Shown: in pieces, positions 15,725 through 21,822 of the stretch | Position numbering within the stretch: the stretch's first letter is position 1 | How the letters are laid out: the number at the start of each line of letters is the position of its first letter | Assembly: GCA_039812685.1 (NCBI GenBank) | Contig: JBDIBB010000071.1 | Coordinates: 1-21,822 of the forward strand | Direction of reading: 5' to 3' | Source: JBDIBB01 sp039812685 | Lineage (GTDB): Bacteria > Acidobacteriota > Vicinamibacteria > Vicinamibacterales > JAFNAJ01 | Length of the DNA: 21,822 nucleotides | The notes under the pieces: generated by a model | Told to the model about the DNA's origin: nothing | Databases searched by the model: none | Seen by the model: the letters and a program-made list of their open reading frames with translations, nothing else | Program-made: the position numbers and the translations under genes

Positions 15725-15822
15725 GATTGTGTGCGGGACGTCGTCAGGCGTACCGCGCGCGCAGCGGCCTTTCCGGCATCAACAGCGCGTGTCGAACGGT
15801 ACGAACATCGGAAACGATGGAA

Positions 15823-15897
15823 TGGAGCGGGAAACGGGATTCGAACCCGCGACTTCGACCTTGGCAAGGTCGCACTCTACCACTGAGTTATTCCCGC
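15823..15897 (-). tRNA. tRNA-Gly (GCC)
   Basis: The minus strand gives acceptor GCGGGAA/TTCCCGC, D-arm ACTC/GAGT around AGTGGTA, and anticodon stem CGACC/GGTCG around loop TTGCCAA (anticodon GCC). The T-stem is GCGGG/CCCGT, with one G-U pair, around TTCGAAT. The discriminator is U and the CCA is encoded (15823-15825). It is the promoter-proximal gene of a two-tRNA unit with tRNA-Cys. Confidence 0.97.
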
Positions 15898-15922
15898 TCG
15901 CCCTGCCGCGAACGACCCACGC

Positions 15923-15952
15923 AAGGTAGCACAGGCCACGCGGGCGGCGCAA
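15923..15952 (-). promoter_or_regulatory. Candidate promoter of the tRNA-Gly/tRNA-Cys unit
   Basis: On the minus strand TTGCGC (15947-15952) and TACCTT (15923-15928, preceded by TGC) are separated by 18 bases. The expected transcription start lies about 20 bases upstream of the tRNA-Gly 5' end. Neither hexamer is close to consensus; position and spacing are the main support. Confidence 0.35.
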
Positions 15953-15972
15953 CGTCTCGCGTCTCGCGTCTC
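15953..15972. repeat. Three tandem 7-base copies upstream of the tRNA promoter
   Basis: The plus strand reads CGTCTCG-CGTCTCG-CGTCTC, almost three copies of a 7-base unit. The array touches the candidate -35 of the tRNA unit. It may be a chance simple repeat or an upstream binding site; nothing else supports a function. Confidence 0.45.
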
Positions 15973-16051
15973 CCGGCCCTGGCCCCAGCCTGGCCCGGGT
16001 CCGGCCGGATCTGCCGGCGGACCCGGCGATGTGCCGGCACGCCGCCGCTCG

Positions 16052-16423
16052 TCACCAGCGATCGAAGCCATCGCACACCACGTGCACCCGTGGCGGCTGG
16101 CGCGGGCCGTCGAGCGTGACGGCCGCCACCTCGAACCGGCATGGCGCGTCGCCGAGGCCGGCCCGCCAGAGGTAGTCGATCGCCATCTTCCGCACCTGCG
16201 CCTGCTTGCGGGGCGTCACCGCGTCGAGCCCGCTGCCGAACGCCGGCCCCGACCGCGTCTTCACCTCCACGAACACCAGCGTGCGTCCGTCGCGCGCGAC
16301 GATGTCGATCTCGCCGGCCCGCGTGCGGTAACGCCGCGCCAGGATGTGATAGCCGCGGCGCCGCAGTTCCCTGCACGCCGCCTCCTCACCCGTCTGCCCG
16401 AGCGCCTGCCGTCCATCAGCCAT
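16052..16423 (-). CDS. YraN/UPF0102 family endonuclease-like protein
   Basis: A 123-residue protein matching the whole UPF0102/YraN family (about 120 residues), which has a Holliday-junction-resolvase-like nuclease fold. Motifs are LGQTGEEAACRELRRRGYHI at 8-27, then RYRTRAGEIDIVARDG at 31-46 and LVFVEVKTR at 49-57. These give the D40...E53-x-K55 nuclease-type triad, with E38 and D40 in GEID. The cellular role of the family is not established. The frame is open for another 90 residues upstream, but family alignment supports ATG 16423. The GGAGG before it is only one base away, too close to be ideal. The gene stands alone, divergent from the asparaginase-like gene. Confidence 0.9.
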   Translation of the reverse strand: MADGRQALGQTGEEAACRELRRRGYHILARRYRTRAGEIDIVARDGRTLVFVEVKTRSGPAFGSGLDAVTPRKQAQVRKMAIDYLWRAGLGDAPCRFEVAAVTLDGPRQPPRVHVVCDGFDRW

Positions 16424-16646
16424 GCCTCCAGCGTGAGCAAGCGCGGCACCACGGGCGGTGCCGGTGGCCCAGCGACGAATCCTGGCGCGAATGCGGCCTC
16501 CGGCTTCGCGAGGCGGCGGCCGGCCGACAGTCGGCCTGGCAGGCGCTGCCTCGCCTCCGGCGCGCCACCTGGAGATTTCCGGCACCGCCCCGGCTGGACC
16601 GCGCCGTGCTTGGCCCGCCGCCAGCCGCTGGCGTAGAGTGCTGGCG

Positions 16647-17141
16647 ATGCAGCCCGAAGCCATTCGCGTGTTCGTCACCGGCGGCACGTTCGACAAGCAC
16701 TACGACGAGATCACGGGCCGCCTCGTCTTCACCGACAGCCATCTGCCGGAGATGCTGCGGCTCGGGCGCTGCCGCGTCCCGCTGTCGATCCGCACGCTCA
16801 TGATGATCGACAGCCTCGACATGACCGACGCCGACCGCTCGCTCATCGTCGGACACTGCCGGCAGTGCGAGGAGCCGCGAGTGGTCATCACGCACGGGAC
16901 CGACACGATGGTCGAGACCGCGCACGCGCTCGCCGCGGCAGACCTCGGCAAGGTGATCGTGCTCACCGGCGCGATGATCCCGTTCGCCTTCGGCAGCTCC
17001 GACGGGCTCTTCAACCTGGGAAGCGCGCTGTCGTTCGCGCAGACCCTGCCGCCGGGCGTCTACGTCGCGATGAACGGCCGCTGCTTCCCGTGGGATCGGG
17101 TGCACAAGAACCGCTCGACGGGCGTGTTCGAGGAGCCGTAG
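16647..17141 (+). CDS. Stand-alone asparaginase N-terminal-domain protein
   Basis: A 164-residue protein equal to the N-terminal domain of type I/II L-asparaginases, which are normally about 330 residues. Active-site motifs are kept: TGGTFDKHYDE at 11-21, ITHGTDTMVETA at 81-92, and GKVIVLTGAMIPF at 101-113. T14, T85, D86 and K102 therefore correspond to the two catalytic threonines and the Asp-Lys pair of asparaginase. The C-terminal half, which completes the active site in the dimer, is absent. The next gene is on the other strand, so this is not a frameshifted remnant of a visible full-length gene. Short members of this type occur elsewhere, and their substrate is unknown. It converges on the histidine kinase gene with a 34-base gap that holds no terminator hairpin. 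Confidence 0.85.
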   Translation: MQPEAIRVFVTGGTFDKHYDEITGRLVFTDSHLPEMLRLGRCRVPLSIRTLMMIDSLDMTDADRSLIVGHCRQCEEPRVVITHGTDTMVETAHALAAADLGKVIVLTGAMIPFAFGSSDGLFNLGSALSFAQTLPPGVYVAMNGRCFPWDRVHKNRSTGVFEEP

Positions 17142-17175
17142 CCCCGAGACGCCGCCCGCGCGCGATGAGGGCAGA

Positions 17176-18492
17176 TCAGGCCCGCGGCAGCCACAAGGTG
17201 GCGCGCGCGCCACCTTCCGCCCGGTTCGCAAGCGTCAGACGACCGCGGTTCTGCTCGGCGATCTGCCGCGACAGCACGAGTCCCACTCCGGTGCCGCCGG
17301 GCCTCGTCGTGAAGAACGGCACGAAGAGATTGGCGGTCGAGGCCACGCCCGGCCCCTCGTCTTCGACGACCATGGCCACACCGGTCGCCTCCGCCCTCCA
17401 CCGCAGCCCCACGGCGCCGGATCGGCCCTCGACGGCGTCGACGGCGTTCCTCAGGAGGTTGATGACCGCCTGCTCGCACTGCACCTCATCGGCCAGGACG
17501 TCGACCGCGGGCCCTGGCTCGACGACGATGGTGGTGGCGGAGACGAGCGCGGCCACACGGGCGGCGAAGGGCGCCACGGGCCAGCGCGTAGGCGCCGGCG
17601 GTGGCAGCCGCGCGATGCGCGCGTAGGCCTCGGTGAAGCGGCCGAGGGCGCCGGCCCGCTGCTCGATGATCTCCAGCCCACGCGCGAGATCGTCGTCCGG
17701 ATCCGACCCCAGCGGCTGGCGCCCCGCCATCGCGCGCAGGCTCCCGGCGATGGAGACGATCGGCGTGAGCGAGTTGTTGATCTCGTGGCCGAGCACGCGG
17801 ATCAGCCGCTGCCACGCCTGCCGTTCCTCGTCGCGCAGTTCCCGGCTGACATCGGTCAGCACCAGCAGCCGGTGCGGCCGGCCTTCCTGGCGGACGGCGC
17901 CGCGGCGCACGGTCCAGCGCTCGGATCGGCCGAAGAGCCCTTCCACCACGCGCGGCGCCTCGCCGGCCAGCGCCTCGGCCAGCCCCAGCGCCGCCGCCTG
18001 CCGGCCCAGGGCCTGCTCCGCCGCGCGACCCAGTGCGCGTTCGCCGGCCCGATTCATCAGGCGGAGGCGGTCGCCGGCGTCGAAGGCGAACACGGCGACG
18101 TCGATCTCTTCGAGCACCGCGCGCATGAGCGCGGTCGCCTCGAGCGCGCCGAGCCGCTGTGTCTTGAGCAGGTCGGCAAGCCGGTTGAGCTCGTTGGCCA
18201 CCTCCCCGAGCGCCTCCCCGCGCCGGCCGGCGCGCGCGCGGAACGAGTAGTCGCCCTCCCGCATCGCCGACAGCAGGTTCGCCACGGTGCGCAGCGGCCG
18301 TTCGACATGCTGGCGCGCGAGGTGCGCCGCGAAGGCCATCACGGCGCAGAGGCAGACAGCCGCCGGTACGATCAGATCGCGGGAGGCGCCCGTGCCGGCG
18401 AGCAGCGCCACGGCCAGCACGCTGCCCGGCAGCCCGGCCAGCAGGATCAGTCCCGTCAGGCGCGCGCCGAGCGAGCGACCGCGGGCCTTCAC
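17176..18492 (-). CDS. NtrY-like sensor histidine kinase
   Basis: A 438-residue membrane kinase. Two transmembrane helices lie at about 12-34 and 40-59 with almost no external loop, so the signal is probably sensed in the membrane or cytoplasm. A HAMP-like linker follows at about 60-112, then a PAS domain at about 118-215 (VLEEIDVAVFAFDAGDRLRLMNRAGERALG). The HisKA motif LGHEINNSLTPIVSIAGSL carries phospho-acceptor H236. The ATPase domain shows the N-box INLLRNAVDAVEG, the G1 box VVEDEGPGV and the G2 box FFTTRPGGTGVGLVLSR. HExNNxLTPI is typical of NtrY-type kinases. The GTG start overlaps the response regulator stop as GTGA, so translation is coupled and the two are a cognate pair. Confidence 0.94.
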   Translation of the reverse strand: MKARGRSLGARLTGLILLAGLPGSVLAVALLAGTGASRDLIVPAAVCLCAVMAFAAHLARQHVERPLRTVANLLSAMREGDYSFRARAGRRGEALGEVANELNRLADLLKTQRLGALEATALMRAVLEEIDVAVFAFDAGDRLRLMNRAGERALGRAAEQALGRQAAALGLAEALAGEAPRVVEGLFGRSERWTVRRGAVRQEGRPHRLLVLTDVSRELRDEERQAWQRLIRVLGHEINNSLTPIVSIAGSLRAMAGRQPLGSDPDDDLARGLEIIEQRAGALGRFTEAYARIARLPPPAPTRWPVAPFAARVAALVSATTIVVEPGPAVDVLADEVQCEQAVINLLRNAVDAVEGRSGAVGLRWRAEATGVAMVVEDEGPGVASTANLFVPFFTTRPGGTGVGLVLSRQIAEQNRGRLTLANRAEGGARATLWLPRA

Positions 18493-19853
18493 AGGTGGTA
18501 GCGCTCGATGCGCCGGTAGAGCGCGCTGCGCGACAGGCCGAGCGCGAGGGCGGCGCGCCGCACGTTGCCGTCGTAGCGGGCGAGCGCCTTGCGGATGAGC
18601 AACGCCTCCACCTCCTCGAGGGCCATGTCCTCGAGCCGAAGCCGGCCGTCGGCCGGCTGGCGCAGCGCGAGGTCGGTGGCGCCGACGATCGTCCCGGCGG
18701 CCATCAGCACCGCGCGCTCCACGGCGTGATCGAGCTCACGGACGTTGCCCGGCCACACGTGCTCCACGAGCGCGCGCACGGCTGCAGGCTCGAAGCCATC
18801 GAGGCGCTTGCGATAACGCGCCGCGTGCTGTCCGAGGAATCGTTGCGCGAGCACCGGGATGTCCTCGCGGCGATCGCGCAGCGGTGGGATGTGGATCTCG
18901 ATGGTGTTCAGGCGGAACAGCAGGTCCTCGCGGAACCTCCCCTCGGCCACTTCGCGGTCGATGTCGGCGTTGGTGGCCGACAGCAGGCGTACCGACACCT
19001 GGCGCGTCCGGGAGGATCCTACCGGCTCGAACTCACCGGTCTCGACCACGCGCAGCAGCTTGGCCTGCAGCGGGCCGGGCAGGTTGGCGATCTCGTCGAG
19101 GAACAGCGTTCCGTGGTCGGCGATCTCGAAGCGACCGACCCGATTGGCGCGGGCGTCGGTGAAGGCGCCTCGAACGTGCCCGAACAGTTCGCTCTCGAAC
19201 ACGCCCTCCGAGAGCCCGCCCATGTTGACGGTGATCAGGGGGCGCCCGGCCCTGATCGACGCGGCGTGGAGGGCGCGCGCGACGGTGCCCTTGCCCGCCC
19301 CATTCTCGCCGAGCAGCAGCACGTTGGCCTCCGACGGCCCGACGCGCGCCACCACGTCCATCACGCGACGCATGGCCACCGATTCGGCCACGGGCCCCGC
19401 CACCCGGTCGTCGCCGCGCAGCGCCCGGTTCTCGTCCTCGAGGCGGCGCGACCGCCGCAGCGCCCGCGAGAGATCCACCTGGGTGCGCAGCGTGGTCAGC
19501 AGCCGTGCGTTGTCCCACGGCTTGGTGACGAAGTCGCGCGCCCCGCGCCGCATGGCCTCCACCGCGAGTTCGATGCTGCCCCACGCCGTCATCACCACGA
19601 CCGGCAAGGTCTCGTCGAGGTCCCGGAGGCCTGCGAGCAGGTCGAGCCCCTCGCGGCCCGACGTCGTGTCGCGCGCGTAGTTGAGGTCCACGAGCGCCAC
19701 GTCGCAGGCCGTCCGCGCCACCTCGGCCACCACGCCCGCGGGCGAACTGGCGCTGATCACCTCCCAGCCCGCGCCCTTCAGCAACAGGCGCACGGCCGCC
19801 ACGACGTCGGGCTGATCGTCGGCGACGAGCACGCGCGGAGCGGGAACCGACAT
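18489..19853 (-). CDS. NtrC-family response regulator with a GAFTDA loop
   Basis: A 454-residue activator. The receiver domain (about 7-125) has phospho-acceptor D56 (ALVDLNYARDT) and K111. The AAA+ domain has Walker A GENGAGKG near 182, Walker B TLFLDEIANL around 249-258, the arginine-finger region FREDLLFRLN around 307-316, and PGNVREL near 368. The sigma-54-contact loop is GAFTDA at 229-234 instead of GAFTGA. The Fis-type helix-turn-helix lies at about 426-450 (DGNVRRAALALGLSRSALYRRI). ATG 19853 is preferred; GTG 19862 in the same frame is possible. It lies about 38 bases after the permease gene and overlaps the kinase gene by four bases, which suggests the pair controls this transporter operon. 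Confidence 0.94.
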   Translation of the reverse strand: MSVPAPRVLVADDQPDVVAAVRLLLKGAGWEVISASSPAGVVAEVARTACDVALVDLNYARDTTSGREGLDLLAGLRDLDETLPVVVMTAWGSIELAVEAMRRGARDFVTKPWDNARLLTTLRTQVDLSRALRRSRRLEDENRALRGDDRVAGPVAESVAMRRVMDVVARVGPSEANVLLLGENGAGKGTVARALHAASIRAGRPLITVNMGGLSEGVFESELFGHVRGAFTDARANRVGRFEIADHGTLFLDEIANLPGPLQAKLLRVVETGEFEPVGSSRTRQVSVRLLSATNADIDREVAEGRFREDLLFRLNTIEIHIPPLRDRREDIPVLAQRFLGQHAARYRKRLDGFEPAAVRALVEHVWPGNVRELDHAVERAVLMAAGTIVGATDLALRQPADGRLRLEDMALEEVEALLIRKALARYDGNVRRAALALGLSRSALYRRIERYHL

Positions 19854-19891
19854 GGATGGCACCAGTATGCGTCAGGCGTGGGCCGGGCCCT

Positions 19892-21822
19892 TCACTCGCA
19901 CCGGAGCGTGGCTGCCGGATCCGTCGCCGCGGCCCGCATGGCGGGAATGATGCTGGCCGCCAGCGCCACGGCCACCAGGGCGGCCACGGTGCCCACGGCC
20001 ACCGCGGGATCGTAGATCGGCACGCCGAAGAGCTGCGCCCTGACCAGCGTCGCCACGCCGGAGGCGAGCGGCGTCCCGAGCAGGAGTCCCGCCGCCACCA
20101 GCCGGACCGCCTGCCGCGCGACCAGACGGACGATGGCGCGGGGCTCGGCGCCGAGCGCCAGCCGTACGCCGATCTCTCGGAGACGCTGGGCCACGCCGTG
20201 GCTCAGCGTACCGTAGAGCCCCAGGGCCGCGAGCAGCAGCGCGACGACCGCGAAGGCGCCGGCAGCAAACGCGCTGGACCGCTCGGCCACCATCGACTCC
20301 CGCCGCTGGGCCGCCATGGTCTTCACGTCGAATACGGGAAGCGTGGGCTCCACCCGGCGCACCGCGTCGCGCACGCCGGCGATGGCCGCTGCCTCGCCGC
20401 CGCGGACGCGAGCGTAGAACGTCATCTGGCCGAGCGTCTTCTGCTGCGTGTACGGCGACAGCACCATGCGCCGCGTCGGATCCTCGCGCAGACTGTCGTG
20501 CTTGTAGTTGGACACCACACCCACGATCTCGCGGTCGAACTCCTCGCCGCCGAACCGGATCCGCCGGCCGACGGCCTGGTCCCCGAAGAAGTGACGGGCG
20601 AAGTTCTCGTTGACGATCACCACCGGGGCGCCGCCCTCCGCGTCGCGGGCGTCGAAGTCGCGGCCGGCGAGCAGCGTGGCGCCCACGGTACGGATGAAGC
20701 CCGGCGTCACCGCGTTGATCACCGGGTTCATGTCCTCCTCGGGCCCGGGCTCGTAGCCGGGGATCGACACCGTGCGCTGTGCCGTGGAGCTGGCCAGGAT
20801 GGGCTCCTCCGCGCCGGCGACGGCCGAGACGTCGGCCACCGCTCCCACCTCCTCGAGGATGCGCCCGAACAGCGCGAGGTTCTGCTCGGTCGAGTAGCCC
20901 GACAGCACCGGGCTCACCGAGAACGCCAGAAGGCGCTCCACCTCGAAGCCGGGCGAGGTGGCCGCCAGCCGGCCGAGCGTGCGGCCCAGCAGGCCGGCGC
21001 CGAAGACGAGCCCGAGCGACAAGGCCACCTGGGCCACCACCAGCGCGTGCCGCAGGCGCTGCCCGCTCACCGACGTAGCGCCGCTACCCTCCCGCAGCGC
21101 CGGCGTCAGGCTCACGCGCGTGGCGTGCCAGGCCGGGGCCAGCGCCGCCACCAGGATGCACGCGAGCGCCACGGCCAGCGTGTAGCCGAGCACCCGCAGG
21201 TCGAGCCCGCCCGCCAGCGCCTGGCGCGCCTCCTCGTCGGGCACGAAGCTCGCCAGCAGCGGCAGGCCGGCGCTGGCCACCATCAGCCCGGCCGCCGCCC
21301 CCAGCACGGCGAGCACGGCCCCTTCCACCACCAGTTGGCGGACCAGGCGCACGCGGGGCGCCCCAAGCGCGAGGCGCACCGCCATCTCCTTGTGGCGTCG
21401 CGTGGCCCGCACGAACAGCAGGTTCGCCACGTTCAGGCAGGCAATCAGCAGCACGACGGCGGAGGTGGCGATCAGCACCTGCAAGGCCGTGCCCGCCGTG
21501 TCGCGGAAGCCCGACGCGCCGGCGCGCCCAGGCAGCAACTCGAGCGACTTCGCCAGGAACCGGTCGCGGAACCGCTGGGGCGCATCGGGCATCTCCGCGA
21601 GTTCCGCCTGCAGGATCTGCGCGTAGAGGGTGTTGAGGCCGGAGCGGGCGTGTTCGAGGGTGACGCCTGGCGCGAGGCGCGCGAAGACCGTCATCCACAG
21701 GGCCCGCCGGCTGTCGAGCAGATCCCAGTCGGGCGTCACCGCCCTCTTCATCGCCATCGGCACGAACAACGCGGGCACACGATCGGTGTCGAGGCCGCGA
21801 AAGCCCGGCGGCGCCACGCCGA
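19892..21822 (-). CDS. ADOP-type ABC transporter permease (MacB/FtsX family), 5' end beyond the window
   Basis: About 643 C-terminal residues are present; the frame is open at the window edge, and the visible N-terminus (GVAPPGFRGLD) lies within the first periplasmic MacB_PCD domain. The first FtsX unit follows: VVLLIACLNVANLLFVRATR, EMAVRLALGAPR and two further helices. An ALREG linker, another helix and a second periplasmic domain follow (NENFARHFFGDQAVGRRIRF). The final FtsX unit is LLAALGLYGTLSHGVAQR, EIGVRLALGAEP and SIIPAMRAAATDPAATLR. This duplicated layout without an ATPase domain is the Acidobacteria-type orphan permease (ADOP), normally about 800-900 residues. A partner ATPase would be upstream, outside the window, or encoded elsewhere. 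The regulator and kinase genes follow at once. Confidence 0.93.
   Translation of the reverse strand, partial: GVAPPGFRGLDTDRVPALFVPMAMKRAVTPDWDLLDSRRALWMTVFARLAPGVTLEHARSGLNTLYAQILQAELAEMPDAPQRFRDRFLAKSLELLPGRAGASGFRDTAGTALQVLIATSAVVLLIACLNVANLLFVRATRRHKEMAVRLALGAPRVRLVRQLVVEGAVLAVLGAAAGLMVASAGLPLLASFVPDEEARQALAGGLDLRVLGYTLAVALACILVAALAPAWHATRVSLTPALREGSGATSVSGQRLRHALVVAQVALSLGLVFGAGLLGRTLGRLAATSPGFEVERLLAFSVSPVLSGYSTEQNLALFGRILEEVGAVADVSAVAGAEEPILASSTAQRTVSIPGYEPGPEEDMNPVINAVTPGFIRTVGATLLAGRDFDARDAEGGAPVVIVNENFARHFFGDQAVGRRIRFGGEEFDREIVGVVSNYKHDSLREDPTRRMVLSPYTQQKTLGQMTFYARVRGGEAAAIAGVRDAVRRVEPTLPVFDVKTMAAQRRESMVAERSSAFAAGAFAVVALLLAALGLYGTLSHGVAQRLREIGVRLALGAEPRAIVRLVARQAVRLVAAGLLLGTPLASGVATLVRAQLFGVPIYDPAVAVGTVAALVAVALAASIIPAMRAAATDPAATLRCE

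Overview
The window is a high-GC, densely coded stretch of bacterial chromosome. Several genes point to the Acidobacteriota, most likely a Vicinamibacteria-like member (an inference from gene content, not from a marker gene). These are an ADOP-type MacB/FtsX permease with its NtrC/NtrY-type regulators, a double Reg_prop propeller/Y_Y_Y protein, and a TonB-dependent receptor with an N-terminal carboxypeptidase-regulatory-like domain. No phage genes, transposase, CRISPR array or recognisable defence island were seen. The content is mostly metabolic, regulatory and transport.

Left end (1-1917, minus strand): an NtrC-type sigma-54 activator, then a small one-helix membrane protein, then the start of a second small membrane protein that runs off the window edge. 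A 295-base divergent region separates this group from the next.

2213-7665, plus strand: a leucine/isovalerate catabolic operon in the order liuB-liuC-liuD-liuE. Its products would carboxylate 3-methylcrotonyl-CoA, hydrate methylglutaconyl-CoA and cleave HMG-CoA to acetyl-CoA and acetoacetate. The biotin-carrying alpha subunit, normally one chain, is split here into a biotin carboxylase and a separate BT/BCCP protein. The isovaleryl-CoA dehydrogenase gene (liuA) is not in the window. A strong hairpin at 7762-7796 separates the operon from the convergent TonB-dependent receptor gene.

7803-14059: the TonB-dependent receptor and a secreted SYLF-domain protein lie on the minus strand. A large membrane sensor-like protein lies on the plus strand. 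It has 14 propeller repeats, a Y_Y_Y domain, one membrane helix and a cysteine-rich C-terminus, but no kinase. Converging on it, 10 bases away, is a 50-residue cysteine-rich protein gene that is easily missed because of its size.

14211-17141: a fluoride-export pair (CrcB channel plus a protein with two fused DUF190 domains), tRNA-Gly(GCC) and tRNA-Cys(GCA) with encoded CCA ends, a YraN family protein, and a stand-alone asparaginase N-terminal-domain protein.

17176-21822, minus strand: an ADOP-type permease cut by the window end, followed by an NtrC-type regulator with a GAFTDA loop and an NtrY-like histidine kinase overlapping it by four bases. This looks like one operon.

The most interesting points are the kinase-less propeller protein with its CxxC/CxxC tail, the fission of the methylcrotonyl-CoA carboxylase alpha subunit, the small cysteine-rich gene, and the tandem DUF190 protein. 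I do not see clear evidence for a wholly new multi-gene system.
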